Positions 44,600-54,009 of a stretch of 64,000 bases of DNA are shown in pieces (position 1 is the first letter of the stretch; each line of letters starts with the position of its first letter). The notes below the pieces were generated by a model. That model saw only the letters and a list, made by a program, of their open reading frames with translations, was not told the origin of the DNA and did no database searches. Origin of the DNA: Woeseia oceani (GTDB taxonomy: Bacteria; Pseudomonadota; Gammaproteobacteria; Steroidobacterales; Woeseiaceae). A program made the position numbers and the translations under genes. The stretch covers positions 1,291,001-1,355,000 of the forward strand of contig NZ_CP016268.1 in assembly GCF_001677435.1 (NCBI RefSeq), in the 5' to 3' direction.

Positions 44600-45442
44600 A
44601 TGAAACGGCGAAAGTTAGAACCTTCTATTCACACCAATCTTGATCGCGAAAGCGATTATACGGCCTATTTGCAGCTCGATAAGTTGCTCGATGCGCAAAT
44701 TCCGCTCAGCAGCCCAGCGCATCACGATGAAATGCTGTTTATCGTGCAGCACCAGGTTGCCGAACTTTGGATCAAGCTGGCGATTCACGAAATCGAGGCG
44801 GCAATGGATGATTTGCGCGCCGATGATTTGCCGATGGCGGTGAAAAAGCTGGCCCGTGTAAAGCACATCCAGAATCAGATGTATAACCAGTGGACTGTGC
44901 TCGACACACTCACGCCAAGCGAATATGCGCAGTTTCGCCATGTATTCGGTCGCGCGTCCGGGTTTCAGTCACCTCAGTACCGATTGCTCGAGTTTCTCAT
45001 GGGAAACAAGAGCCGCTCAATACTCAAAGTCTACGAGCAACAGCCGGAATGGCATGAGCGCCTGGAAGACGCTTTGCAGATGCCGGCGTTGTTTGACGAG
45101 TTTCTGGCATATCTGAGCCGTCAGGGTCGCGCGGTGCCGGCCGCCGTTCTCAAACGTGACTTCAGCCAGGCACGTAATGACCATCCGGATGTTGTCGCTG
45201 TTCTGCGCGAGATCTACGAAAATCCGCGCGATGACTGGGCGAGCTATGAAATGTGCGAAGCCCTGATGGATATGGCGAACAATTTCCAGTTCTGGCGGTT
45301 TCACCACATGAAGACGGTTGAGCGCATCATCGGCCACAAGACAGGCTCGGGCGGCTCATCAGGGGTCTCCTTCCTGAAGAAGGCGTTGGAGATCGAATTA
45401 TTCGCCGAGCTGATTCAGGTGCGCACGGAGATTGGCAGCTAG
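44600..45442 (+). CDS. kynA: Tryptophan 2,3-dioxygenase
   Basis: This heme enzyme opens the indole ring of tryptophan to N-formylkynurenine, the first kynurenine step. The 280-residue protein has HHDEMLFIVQHQVAELWIKL at the substrate site and the heme-ligand region FHHMKTVERIIGHKTGSGGS near the C terminus. ATG 44600 is the natural start. No kynureninase or kynurenine formamidase gene is adjacent, so the later steps lie elsewhere. A convergent MarR gene follows after 25 bp. Confidence 0.95.
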   Translation: MKRRKLEPSIHTNLDRESDYTAYLQLDKLLDAQIPLSSPAHHDEMLFIVQHQVAELWIKLAIHEIEAAMDDLRADDLPMAVKKLARVKHIQNQMYNQWTVLDTLTPSEYAQFRHVFGRASGFQSPQYRLLEFLMGNKSRSILKVYEQQPEWHERLEDALQMPALFDEFLAYLSRQGRAVPAAVLKRDFSQARNDHPDVVAVLREIYENPRDDWASYEMCEALMDMANNFQFWRFHHMKTVERIIGHKTGSGGSSGVSFLKKALEIELFAELIQVRTEIGS

Positions 45443-45467
45443 CTGACGACGCTTCTCCAATTGCGGC

Positions 45468-46004
45468 TCAGTTTTGCGTTTCGCCGATGTCGCGCGCCTT
45501 TTCCAGCAGCCTGTCCATCATTCTGTTCAGGGTGCTGATCTCATCATCGCTGAGGCCTTCGAGCAGCTTGTCCTCAATGCCGAGGGCCAGCGGCGAAATC
45601 TGCTCCAGGACTTCAAGGCCTTTTTCCGACAGATTCAGTATTGAGCGGCGGCGGTCGGCATCGGCAAATTGACGGTCGATCCGGCCGGTTTTGATCAGTT
45701 TGGTGACCGCCCGGCTGACGGCGACCTTGTCCATCAAGGTACGTTCCGCGACTTCCACCGCCGACAGCCCGGGGCTGCGACCGAGTATAACGACGACCCG
45801 CCATTCCGGAATGGTCAGACCAAAACGGTGATCGTAAACGGTCGCAATCGAGTTGCTGACGGAATGCGACAGAATCGACAGCCGGTAGGGAAGGAACTTA
45901 TCAAGTGACAATTCACGCTCGTACTCGGGCTTTTGCAGGGCTTGTGTATTCACGTCTGGCGCCATCCGTTCGTTATCACGTTTTGGAAGTATATTATCAA
46001 TCAT
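45468..46004 (-). CDS. MarR-family transcriptional regulator
   Basis: This 178-residue regulator has the winged-helix MarR domain (about residues 50-150), with LTIPEWRVVVILGRSPGLSA, MDKVAVSRAVTKLIKTGRID and the wing DADRRRSILNLSEKG. The start is uncertain: ATG 46004, 45965 or a start at 46052 are all in frame. It is convergent with kynA and may respond to an aromatic compound as many MarR proteins do, but the target is unknown. Confidence 0.87.
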   Translation of the reverse strand: MIDNILPKRDNERMAPDVNTQALQKPEYERELSLDKFLPYRLSILSHSVSNSIATVYDHRFGLTIPEWRVVVILGRSPGLSAVEVAERTLMDKVAVSRAVTKLIKTGRIDRQFADADRRRSILNLSEKGLEVLEQISPLALGIEDKLLEGLSDDEISTLNRMMDRLLEKARDIGETQN

Positions 46005-46066
46005 ACCGGATGGCCCGTGAATTCCAACCATGGCCACCGGGCAAAGTGTCAAGAAGCGTTAACATT

Positions 46067-47155
46067 TCAAGCCCGATGGGCGGCGTGGAGGTACTCCATT
46101 GACTGCATTTCTGTCAGGCGGCTGACGGTCCGCTGAAACTCAAAGGCAAGGCGCTCGCCCTGGTAGAGCTCGAGCGCCGGCCGCTCGGCGGAGACCACCA
46201 GCTTTACGCGACGATCGTAGAATTCGTCGACCAAGGCGATGAATCGCCGGGCGGCGTCGTCGTTGCGCCGGTCCAGCGCCGGAATCGAAGACACGATCAC
46301 AGTGTGGTACCAGCGCGCGATCTCGATATAGTCGGCCTGGCTGCGCGGGCCGAGGCAGAGTTCGGCAAAGTCGAACCAGGCCACGCCTTTGGCGCAACGC
46401 AGTGTTTCCAACGGTCGACCATTGATGTCCAGAATTCGCCCTTCCTCCGTGCGGCCGGCCGCGGCACTGGAAAAAAAGCGCTGCAGGCGATCCATCGCGC
46501 TGCTGTCCGCGGGGGTCAAATAGGTACCGGCCTGGTGAAGCAGTTCAAAACGGTAGTCCGTGCCGCCGTCGAGCTGCAGAATTTCGGTGTGTGTCTCCAG
46601 CAACTTGATTGCGGGCAGGAAACGCTGGCGCTGCAATCCGTTGGCATAGAGGCCGGACGGCGGGACGTTGCTGGTGGTGACCAGTGTGACTCCGCGCTGA
46701 AACAGCGCCTCGAGCAGGCGTCCCAGGATCATCGCGTCGCCGATGTCGCTGACAAAGAACTCGTCGAAGCACAGCACCGTTGCTTCTTTTGCCAGCGCTG
46801 CTGCGACGATATCGAGCGGGTCACGTTCATTGTTAAGTCCAGCCAGGCGTTGGTGGACCTCCTGCATCATGCGATGAAAGTGGATGCGCTTTTTGGCCGG
46901 ATGATCGAGATGCTCGAAGAACAGGTCCATCAGGAAGGTCTTGCCGCGCCCTACATCGCCCCATATATAGAGGCCCTTTACGACGTCGGGCTTGCGGGAC
47001 CAGGCGAATCGTCGGCGCAGTGCGTTGCGGATGTTGCGGGATTGCTGAAGGTCTTGTTGAAGTAGCTGCAAACGGTCGATGACCGCGAGCTGGCCAGGGT
47101 CATGGCTAAGTCCGGCGGTATCCAGATAAGCCTGTTTGAGAGTGGGAGCGGTCAT
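46067..47155 (-). CDS. zapE: Cell division protein ZapE (AFG1-like ATPase)
   Basis: ZapE is a P-loop ATPase that acts at the division ring and resembles mitochondrial AFG1/Lace1. The 362-residue protein has the Walker A GDVGRGKTFLMDLFFE, the Walker B TVLCFDEFFVSDIGDA, and the family motif VTTSNVPPSGLYANGLQRQRF. ATG 47155 has GCGAGG upstream; the frame extends 13 codons further. It is divergent from the ETF-QO gene. The gene occurs singly in many proteobacteria, so position gives little more. Confidence 0.92.
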   Translation of the reverse strand: MTAPTLKQAYLDTAGLSHDPGQLAVIDRLQLLQQDLQQSRNIRNALRRRFAWSRKPDVVKGLYIWGDVGRGKTFLMDLFFEHLDHPAKKRIHFHRMMQEVHQRLAGLNNERDPLDIVAAALAKEATVLCFDEFFVSDIGDAMILGRLLEALFQRGVTLVTTSNVPPSGLYANGLQRQRFLPAIKLLETHTEILQLDGGTDYRFELLHQAGTYLTPADSSAMDRLQRFFSSAAAGRTEEGRILDINGRPLETLRCAKGVAWFDFAELCLGPRSQADYIEIARWYHTVIVSSIPALDRRNDDAARRFIALVDEFYDRRVKLVVSAERPALELYQGERLAFEFQRTVSRLTEMQSMEYLHAAHRA

Positions 47156-47286
47156 GAGCCTCGCTTTGAATAGGCCGACGACCGGCCGCCGCAAGGTTAC
47201 CGCGCAGTGCCAGGCGCCGCCAGCGACAGACCCGGATTTCGCGCTCTGTTAGAATTGCCGTCTTTGCCAGCCTGGGATCATTTCGA

Positions 47287-48948
47287 ATGACGGAATCGGC
47301 CGAACGCGAAGCCATGGAATTTGATGTAGTCATCGTCGGCGGCGGGCCTGCCGGCCTGGCCACTGCCTGCAAACTCATGCAACTCGCAGGCGAGAAGGGG
47401 GAAGAACTGAATGTCGTCGTCGTCGAAAAGGGCTCGGAGATCGGCGCGCACATTTTGTCCGGGAACGTGTTTGATCCGCGTGGATTGTCGGAGTTGTTTC
47501 CTGACTGGCAAGAACGCGGTGCGCCGTTGTCAGCCGCCGTAACCGGCGACGATATCCATTATCTGACCAGCGCAACCGGCGGCCAGAAGGTCCCCGGGTT
47601 CCTCGTGCCCGCACCGATGCGCAACCACGGGAATTACATTGTCAGCCTCGGCCGCGTCTGCCAATGGTTGGGCGAACAGGCAGAAGCACTCGGCGTCAAC
47701 GTATTTCCCGGATTTGCGGCTTCCGAAGTGCTTTACGACGATGCCGGCCGGGTACGGGGTATTGCGACCAGCGACATGGGCATTGGCAAGGACGGCAAGC
47801 GCAAGAGCAGCTGGCAGGCTGGCTATGAATTGTTGGGCAAGTACACGGTGTTCGCGGAAGGTTGCCGTGGCAACCTGGGTGAACAGTTGGTGGAAAAATT
47901 TGATTTGCGGCGGGATTCGGATCCGCAGCACTACGGCATCGGCTTGAAGGAAATCTGGGAAATTGACCCGGCATTGCACGAGCAGGGCAAAGTTGTGCAC
48001 ACGCTGGGTTGGCCGCTGGACAATCACACTGAAGGCGGCGGCTTTCTCTACCATGCGGCGGGCAACAAAGTGTTCCTCGGTATGATCATCGCGCTGAACT
48101 ACCGCAATCCCCATTTGTCGCCGTTTCACGAGTTTCAGCGCTGGAAGCAACACCCGCGCATTCGGCAATACCTCGAGGGTGGCAAGCGAGTGGCCTACGG
48201 TGCACGTGCTGTGAACAAAGGCGGTTTGCAGTCGTTGCCCAAGCTCAGCTTTCCGGGTGGCGTGCTGACGGGTTGCGATGCCGGCTTTTTGAACGGCGCC
48301 AAAATTAAGGGAGCCCACACGGCGATCAAGAGCGGCATTCTGGCCGCCGAGAGTGTTTGGCAGTCGCTGCTGCGCAATGCCGGCGGGCAGAAAGACCTGC
48401 AGGATTACGAGAGTGCGGTGCGTTCGTCGTGGATATACGAAGAATTGCATCGTGCCCGAAACTTTTCGCCGGCATTACACAAGTTCGGTACCTTTTTCGG
48501 TTCAGCTTTTGTGTGGCTGGATCAGAATATTTTCCGCGGTCGATTGCCGTTCACGTTGCATAACCGGGAGCCTGATCACGCATCGTTGCAGGAAGCCAGC
48601 AACGCTAAAAAGATTGACTACCCGAAACCAGATGGTGTGATCAGTTTCGACCGGCTTTCATCCGTTTTCCTGTCGAGTACTAATCATGAAGAGGACCAGC
48701 CTTCTCATCTTCGGTTGAAAGACCCGGACGTGCCTATCAACTACAACTTGCCGCACTATGACGAACCCGCTCAACGTTATTGCCCGGCGGGCGTTTACGA
48801 AGTGGTTGAAGAAGAGGGCAAGCCGCGATTTCAAATCAATGCGCAGAATTGCGTGCATTGCAAAACCTGCGATATCAAAGACCCCACGCAGAACATCGTA
48901 TGGACGGTACCGGAAGGTGGCGGCGGGCCCAACTACCCCGGAATGTAG
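47287..48948 (+). CDS. etfD: Electron transfer flavoprotein-ubiquinone oxidoreductase
   Basis: ETF-QO takes electrons from electron transfer flavoprotein and reduces ubiquinone at the inner membrane, linking acyl-CoA dehydrogenases to respiration. The 553-residue protein has the FAD motif DVVIVGGGPAGLATACKL near the N terminus, a quinone-region helix in the middle, and the C-terminal [4Fe-4S] ligands in YCPAGVYEVV and CVHCKTCDIKDP. The start is ATG 47287; ATG 47317 is also in frame. The etfAB genes are not in the window. Confidence 0.96.
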   Translation: MTESAEREAMEFDVVIVGGGPAGLATACKLMQLAGEKGEELNVVVVEKGSEIGAHILSGNVFDPRGLSELFPDWQERGAPLSAAVTGDDIHYLTSATGGQKVPGFLVPAPMRNHGNYIVSLGRVCQWLGEQAEALGVNVFPGFAASEVLYDDAGRVRGIATSDMGIGKDGKRKSSWQAGYELLGKYTVFAEGCRGNLGEQLVEKFDLRRDSDPQHYGIGLKEIWEIDPALHEQGKVVHTLGWPLDNHTEGGGFLYHAAGNKVFLGMIIALNYRNPHLSPFHEFQRWKQHPRIRQYLEGGKRVAYGARAVNKGGLQSLPKLSFPGGVLTGCDAGFLNGAKIKGAHTAIKSGILAAESVWQSLLRNAGGQKDLQDYESAVRSSWIYEELHRARNFSPALHKFGTFFGSAFVWLDQNIFRGRLPFTLHNREPDHASLQEASNAKKIDYPKPDGVISFDRLSSVFLSSTNHEEDQPSHLRLKDPDVPINYNLPHYDEPAQRYCPAGVYEVVEEEGKPRFQINAQNCVHCKTCDIKDPTQNIVWTVPEGGGGPNYPGM

Positions 48949-48972
48949 CTTGAATCGCGCGCCGCCTGCGAG

Positions 48973-49740
48973 TTACTTCGGTTGCATCCTTATGGCGCCG
49001 TCGAGCCGTATGGTCTCGCCATTGATCATGGTATTGCCGTAGATCGCGACCACCAGGTCAGCGTATTCGTCAGGTCGGCCCATGCGCGGCGGAAACGGCA
49101 CCTGCGCGCCGAGTGATTGTTGCACCTCGTCCGGCAGTCCGGCCATCATGGGAGTCAGAAAAATACCCGGCGCAATCGTGTTTACGCGGATACCGAGGCG
49201 TGCGAACTCGCGGGCCAGTGGCAGCATCATGCCGACCACGCCACCTTTGGATGCTGAGTAGCCTGCCTGGCCGATCTGGCCTTCGAAGGCAGCAACCGAT
49301 GCTGTATTGACGATCAGCCCGCGTTCGCCATCCGCGGTTGGTTCGTTGTGTTGCATGATATTGGCCGCTTCCTTGGCAAGGATGAACGAGCCAACCAGAT
49401 TGATGGTAACCGAGCGCGCAAAGCTTTCCGCCGGCAATGGGCCGTCACGCCCCAGAACTCGCGCAGGCAGCAGTATGCCCGCACAATTCACGGCCAGCGT
49501 AATGCCGCCCATCAACTTGGCCGCCTGGCTCATGGCGTCTTGCACCGACGCTTCATCGGCAACGTCTGTGCGAATGAAATGGGCGCGTTCGCCCAGCGCG
49601 GCAGCACTGTCCGGGCCAAGTTTGTCATTGATGTCCAGCAGTACCACCTGGCCACCGGCTGCAATCACTCTCTCTGCCGTGGCCAGTCCAAGGCCGGATG
49701 CACCACCCGAAACGATGGCCTTTGCTGACGATAATTCCAT
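48973..49740 (-). CDS. 3-hydroxyacyl-CoA dehydrogenase, short-chain type (HSD10-like)
   Basis: This 255-residue classical SDR oxidises 3-hydroxyacyl-CoA with NAD. The motifs are complete: GGASGLGLATAERVI, NCAG, and the catalytic Ser-Tyr-Lys in NTASVAAFEGQIGQAGYSASK. NTIAPGIFLTPMMAGLP is characteristic of the human HSD17B10-like group of 3-hydroxyacyl-CoA dehydrogenases. It is followed in transcription by ETF-QO's convergent end and preceded by a thiolase gene 46 bp upstream, so the two probably act in consecutive beta-oxidation steps. Confidence 0.9.
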   Translation of the reverse strand: MELSSAKAIVSGGASGLGLATAERVIAAGGQVVLLDINDKLGPDSAAALGERAHFIRTDVADEASVQDAMSQAAKLMGGITLAVNCAGILLPARVLGRDGPLPAESFARSVTINLVGSFILAKEAANIMQHNEPTADGERGLIVNTASVAAFEGQIGQAGYSASKGGVVGMMLPLAREFARLGIRVNTIAPGIFLTPMMAGLPDEVQQSLGAQVPFPPRMGRPDEYADLVVAIYGNTMINGETIRLDGAIRMQPK

Positions 49741-49786
49741 GTACTAGCTCCGTTTTTCTGTTTATTTGGTGACTAATAATCCGAGA

Positions 49787-50965
49787 TCAGGCTTCAATGC
49801 CGATGGCTACAGCCTCGCCACCACCGATGCACAGTGACGCAATACCGCGCCCACCACCACGCTTTTGCAATGCGTGTATCAACGTCACTATGAGTCGTGC
49901 ACCCGAAGCGCCGATTGGATGACCTAATGCGCATGCACCGCCATGAACGTTGACCTTTTCATGGGGGATGCCGACGTCATGCATCGCGGCCATGGTAACG
50001 CAGGCAAAGGCCTCATTGATTTCGTAAAGATCAACCGATTCTGGTGACCAGCCCAGTTTCTTGTGGAGTGCCTTGATGGCGAAGACCGGTGAGGTCGTAA
50101 ACCACTCGGGTTCCTGTGCGTAAGACGAGTGTCCGACAATACGGACCAGTGGTTTGATGCCGGCCTTTTCGGCGTCACTGTCGCGCATCAGTATCAGGCT
50201 GGCGGCACCGTCAGAAATAGAGGACGAGCTGGCGGCAGTGACGGTTCCATCGGCAGCGAACGCAGGTCGCAATGTGGGAATCTTGTCCACGTTGATTGCG
50301 CCGGGGCCCTCGTCGCTGCTGACAACCGTTTCGCCTTTGCGGCTCTTGACTGTAACGGCGGCAATTTCGTTGGCGAAGGCTCCGGTATTCGCCGCATTGG
50401 CTGCACGGGTAACGGATTCCACGGCAAAAGCATCTTGCTGCTTGCGGGTAAAGCCGTACTTACTCGCCGTCTGCTCGGCAAAATGCCCCATCATCTGGCC
50501 GTCAAACGGGCTTTGCAGGCCGTCGTAGAACATGTGGTCGAGCACTTCCTGATGCCCCATGCGGTAGCCACTGCGGGCTTTGGGCATCAAATACGGCGCG
50601 TTGCTCATGGATTCCATGCCGCCGGCCAGGACAACGCGGGCGCTGTCAGCCCGAATCAGATCGGCACCCAACATCACCGTTTTCATGCCGGAGCCACAGA
50701 CTTTATTGACGGTCGTACACGGTACGCCGAGGGGCAAACCCGCGGCAAGCGCCGCTTGACGAGCAGGAGCCTGGCCGAGCCCAGCCGGTAGTACGCAGCC
50801 CATCAGGACTTCGTCGATTGATGCGCTGTCCACGCCACAGTCGGCCAATGCTGCGCGAGTGGCAGTAGCCGACAGGTCAGTGGCTTTGACCGCACTGAGT
50901 GAGCCCTGAAAAGTGCCGATCGGTGTACGGCGAGCCGCAACGATTACGATGGAGTCCTGTTTCAT
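49787..50965 (-). CDS. Acetyl-CoA C-acetyltransferase (thiolase)
   Basis: This biosynthetic/degradative thiolase joins or splits acetyl units on CoA. The 392-residue protein has the nucleophile Cys90 in NKVCGSGMK, the His in GGACALGHPIGASGAR, and the second Cys in LCIGGGEAVAIGIE. The length and the short loop after the N-terminal core favour the acetoacetyl-CoA type (AtoB/PhaA) over the trifunctional FadA type. It is upstream of the HSD10-like dehydrogenase gene on the same strand. Confidence 0.93.
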   Translation of the reverse strand: MKQDSIVIVAARRTPIGTFQGSLSAVKATDLSATATRAALADCGVDSASIDEVLMGCVLPAGLGQAPARQAALAAGLPLGVPCTTVNKVCGSGMKTVMLGADLIRADSARVVLAGGMESMSNAPYLMPKARSGYRMGHQEVLDHMFYDGLQSPFDGQMMGHFAEQTASKYGFTRKQQDAFAVESVTRAANAANTGAFANEIAAVTVKSRKGETVVSSDEGPGAINVDKIPTLRPAFAADGTVTAASSSSISDGAASLILMRDSDAEKAGIKPLVRIVGHSSYAQEPEWFTTSPVFAIKALHKKLGWSPESVDLYEINEAFACVTMAAMHDVGIPHEKVNVHGGACALGHPIGASGARLIVTLIHALQKRGGGRGIASLCIGGGEAVAIGIEA

Positions 50966-51093
50966 GATGTCCCGTCTTGATTGGATTGGCGATGACTATG
51001 CGAGCGTCTGTAATGCTTGTCGCGGCAATTTCCCGCAACGAGCGAACGGACGCAATATATAAGAATGGGTAGTCAAGCGCATGCAAACTTCTG

Positions 51094-51879
51094 TCAAGCG
51101 GCTGGCGTTTCCGCCAGCAAGTCCGGTTCGTCAAGAACAGACAATATGCGTTGCCGAGCCGCTTCAGCCAGGGCTTTGCTGTTGCTGAACGATTGCGGAT
51201 CCAACGTTGCGAGTATGTCGATCGTCAGTGCCGCCCGTCGCGGCAGCATTCGCTCTGCGGGCAATATCCGCCGTGCGCCACGAATGACCACCGGGACTAC
51301 CGGTACTTCCGCGCGAATTGCGGCAGCAAAAGCGCCCGGGCGAAAGGCGGCAAGCCCGGGGTGCGCGGAAAAGGTCCCTTCCGGAAAAAACGCGAGAGAT
51401 TGGCCGTTGTTGGCCGAGCGCAGCAAAGTGCGTGCATCGCGTGCACTGGCACCGGGTGAGTAGCGATCGACAAAATGTGCGCCGATACGTCGCAACAGGA
51501 AGTGCACGATCGGCACCTTGCGCACCTCTCCTTTAATTACGTAGGAGAACCGCGGTGGCAGAAACGCCTGTAAAATTACGCCATCAAGATAACTGGCATG
51601 GTTAGCTACGACGACGCTGTGAGTTTCGGGCAAGTGTTCAAGTCCGCTGATCTCGGTCGGAATAAACGCGAGGCGAAATGGCAGCCGTGCAAACCGCGTC
51701 ACCCAGCGGCGACGGCGTAGTAAACCGGGCAGGCAGCACGCACAGACAAGCGCCGCCAATGCGCAAACGATGAATACCAGCCAGGCGTATACACCGTAAG
51801 TGGCCGCTATCAATGACTGCAGCAGAGTGGATTTTTCTGTAGTGGCCAATGCTTCTGTTGCTTTGTCGTTGCTGTTCAC
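51094..51879 (-). CDS. PlsC-like lysophospholipid acyltransferase
   Basis: This membrane-bound acyltransferase probably adds an acyl chain to a lysophospholipid or similar acceptor. The 261-residue protein has hydrophobic segments in about residues 20-55, then the HX4D motif in VVANHASYLDGVIL and the acceptor motif LAFFPEGTFSAHPG, where FPEGTR reads FPEGTF. The length suits the PlsC/1-acyl-glycerol-3-phosphate acyltransferase group. It is divergent from xerD, with two CRP-like sites upstream. The exact acceptor is unknown. Confidence 0.85.
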   Translation of the reverse strand: MNSNDKATEALATTEKSTLLQSLIAATYGVYAWLVFIVCALAALVCACCLPGLLRRRRWVTRFARLPFRLAFIPTEISGLEHLPETHSVVVANHASYLDGVILQAFLPPRFSYVIKGEVRKVPIVHFLLRRIGAHFVDRYSPGASARDARTLLRSANNGQSLAFFPEGTFSAHPGLAAFRPGAFAAAIRAEVPVVPVVIRGARRILPAERMLPRRAALTIDILATLDPQSFSNSKALAEAARQRILSVLDEPDLLAETPAA

Positions 51880-51939
51880 GGCTGGTGGTGGGCGGTTGTG
51901 TATTCCGATGCGTTCTGCATTCTATGTCGCGCTTGCTTA

Positions 51940-51955
51940 TGTGACGCAGATCACC
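51940..51955. promoter_or_regulatory. CRP-like palindrome 1
   Basis: TGTGA-cgcaga-TCACC matches the CRP/Vfr core TGTGA-N6-TCACA except at its last base. It lies 61-76 bp before the plsC-like start codon. Confidence 0.5.
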
Positions 51956-51978
51956 TTATGTTAACGCGGTCACTAATC

Positions 51979-51994
51979 TGTGACAGCCATCACG
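51979..51994. promoter_or_regulatory. CRP-like palindrome 2
   Basis: TGTGA-cagcca-TCACG matches the same core with one end mismatch. Its centre is 39 bp from that of site 1, and it is 100-115 bp before the plsC-like start and about 190 bp before xerD. Confidence 0.5.
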
Positions 51995-52181
51995 CCGTGT
52001 TCAGAGTAGCGTCACCATACTCAAATGCTTGAATTTTCCGTTGCTTGGTGATGGCGACATTCGACTATCGGCCAGCAGGCTGCAGCGATCCGACCGACAC
52101 ATGGATCGCGAGTTATGCTAACAGCCGCGATGTCAGGAATGTAAGGGCAATTACCGCGCATACGGCTGGCTCCCGCAATCG

Positions 52182-53123
52182 ATGGCAGACATGGCAAGTA
52201 CTCAGCAAGACAAAAATGCAGGTGATACCCACGATCGTTCGGAGAAACTGGTTGACCGGTTTCTTGATGCGATCTGGATGGAACGCGGCCTGTCGTCGAA
52301 CACGCTGGGTGCGTACCGCGCAGACCTGATGACCTTGGAGCGCGGGCTCTCGGAACGCAACATACTTATCGAAAAGGCTCAGAAGGCTGACTTGCTGGAA
52401 TTCATTGCCCAGCGTGTCGAAAGTGGTGCGAAGCCGCGCTCGACGGCACGGCAACTCTCCAGTTTCCGACGCTTTTTCCGTTACATCATGCGTGAGGGCA
52501 TGCGCGATTCTGATCCCACAGCGGATATAGAAATGCCGCGTATCGGCCGGTCGCTCCCCAAGTCGCTGACCGAAGATGAAGTCGACGCTTTGTTACACGC
52601 GCCGAACACGGATGAGCCGCTGGGCCACCGTGACCGCGCGATGCTTGAACTGCTGTACGCAACGGGTTTGCGGGTATCGGAACTGATCAACCTCAAACAG
52701 TCCGAAGTGAACTTCAACCAGGGCGTCATCCGAATAGTGGGCAAGGGCGATCGCGAACGATTGATTCCTCTCGGTGACGAAGCGCAACGCTGGATGCGGG
52801 ACTTTATCGATGGTCCGCGTATGGAAATTTTGCTTGAACGGCAGACCGACTACCTGTTTCCCACCCGTCGGGGTGACCGTATGACCCGGCAGGCGTTCTG
52901 GCACATCATCAAACGCTATGCCACGAAGGCCGGGGTCGAAAAGAAGCTGTCACCACACAGTTTGCGGCACGCTTTCGCGACCCACCTGCTTAATCGCGGT
53001 GCAGATTTGCGGGTTGTGCAACTCTTACTGGGTCACAGTGACCTGTCCACTACCCAGATCTATACGCATGTAGCCCGCGAACGCCTCAAAGACCTGCACG
53101 GTCGTCACCATCCTCGCGGCTGA
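52182..53123 (+). CDS. xerD: Site-specific tyrosine recombinase XerD
   Basis: XerD resolves chromosome dimers at dif with XerC and FtsK. The 313-residue protein has an N-terminal SAM-like core-binding domain (about 20-105) and a catalytic domain with the full set Arg164 (TGLRVSEL), Lys188 (GKGDRERLIPL), His259 and Arg262 (HSLRHAFATHLL), His285 (LGHSDLSTTQIYTH) and Tyr294. The sequence is that of the chromosomal XerD group rather than a phage integrase, and no att-bounded element lies nearby. ATG 52182 or 52191 could be the start. dsbC follows 144 bp later, a pairing seen in many gammaproteobacteria. Confidence 0.93.
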   Translation: MADMASTQQDKNAGDTHDRSEKLVDRFLDAIWMERGLSSNTLGAYRADLMTLERGLSERNILIEKAQKADLLEFIAQRVESGAKPRSTARQLSSFRRFFRYIMREGMRDSDPTADIEMPRIGRSLPKSLTEDEVDALLHAPNTDEPLGHRDRAMLELLYATGLRVSELINLKQSEVNFNQGVIRIVGKGDRERLIPLGDEAQRWMRDFIDGPRMEILLERQTDYLFPTRRGDRMTRQAFWHIIKRYATKAGVEKKLSPHSLRHAFATHLLNRGADLRVVQLLLGHSDLSTTQIYTHVARERLKDLHGRHHPRG

Positions 53124-53267
53124 GTCAGGCGGATAGGGTATCCGGCTAGCTACTTAAGCGGCGCTCTTTGCTACACTTGGCAGATTGAACTGCCGGTTAA
53201 TGCCGGTGTCGAAACGCAAAGAAATTCCGCCCCTGTGCCTGCTGGCACCCGATTCTGGACCTATCGA

Positions 53268-53999
53268 ATGAAACTATTATTACTGCAGTTGACCCTGGCC
53301 TTCGCGCTACAGGCAACGACCGTGCACGCGGACGAGGCTGGCGATGAAGTGGCCGCTGTCCGGGAAAAGGTGTCGAGCCTGTTTGCCGAAATTCAGCCGG
53401 AACACGTGTTTTCCGGTCCAATTGATGGCTGGTACACGATCAGAAAGGGCGCAATCGTGGCCTATATTTCGGCCGATGGCCGCTACCTGCTGCAAGGCGA
53501 CATGATCGATCTCGACGAGCAGGTAAACCTGACTGAGAACGAACGCGACAATGCCCGCCGGGACATGATGTCCGCTGTGCCGGATGCCAACACCATTCTT
53601 TTTTCGCCAGAGAAGGTGACCCACCGCGTATCGGTTTTCACCGACGTGGATTGCACGTACTGTCGGCGCCTGCACAGCCAGATTGCTGACTACATGGCGA
53701 AAGGCATTGAAATCCGGTATTTCCTGTATCCCCGCAACGGGCCCGCATCAGCGTCGTGGACCAAGGCCGAACAAGTCTGGTGTGCCGATAACCGGAATGT
53801 CGCGTTGACAGCGGCGAAAGCGGACCAGAAATTCGAAACGCATAGCTGCGATGCCAGCATCGTCAGCAATCACTACGCTATCGGCCAGGACGTGGGCTTG
53901 CGCGGTACGCCCGCCATTGTCTTCGAAGATGGCACTCTGGTGAGCGGTTACCTGCCGCCCGAGCAACTTGCGCAGCGGCTGGATGCGGCTGACCGCTAA
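53268..53999 (+). CDS. dsbC: Thiol:disulfide interchange protein DsbC
   Basis: DsbC is a periplasmic isomerase that rearranges wrong disulfides. The 243-residue protein has a signal peptide (about 1-21, ending VHADEA), an N-terminal dimerisation domain (about 25-85), and a thioredoxin domain with the active site CTYC at residues 129-132 in FTDVDCTYCRRLHS. The cis-proline is in RGTPAIVFEDG. ATG 53268 is the start that provides the signal peptide. It follows xerD and is convergent with the Nudix gene, 10 bp apart. Confidence 0.94.
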   Translation: MKLLLLQLTLAFALQATTVHADEAGDEVAAVREKVSSLFAEIQPEHVFSGPIDGWYTIRKGAIVAYISADGRYLLQGDMIDLDEQVNLTENERDNARRDMMSAVPDANTILFSPEKVTHRVSVFTDVDCTYCRRLHSQIADYMAKGIEIRYFLYPRNGPASASWTKAEQVWCADNRNVALTAAKADQKFETHSCDASIVSNHYAIGQDVGLRGTPAIVFEDGTLVSGYLPPEQLAQRLDAADR

Positions 54000-54009
54000 G
54001 GTTTAGCGC

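Larger units (their letters stand above)
51880..52181. other. 302-bp divergent region between plsC-like and xerD genes
   Basis: No gene is seen here. The region holds two TGTGA-N6-TCAC palindromes (annotated separately) and a third overlapping inverted repeat, GTCAC-N6-GTGAC, at 51969-51984. Promoters for both flanking genes should lie here, but I cannot place their -10 boxes with confidence. Confidence 0.5.
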
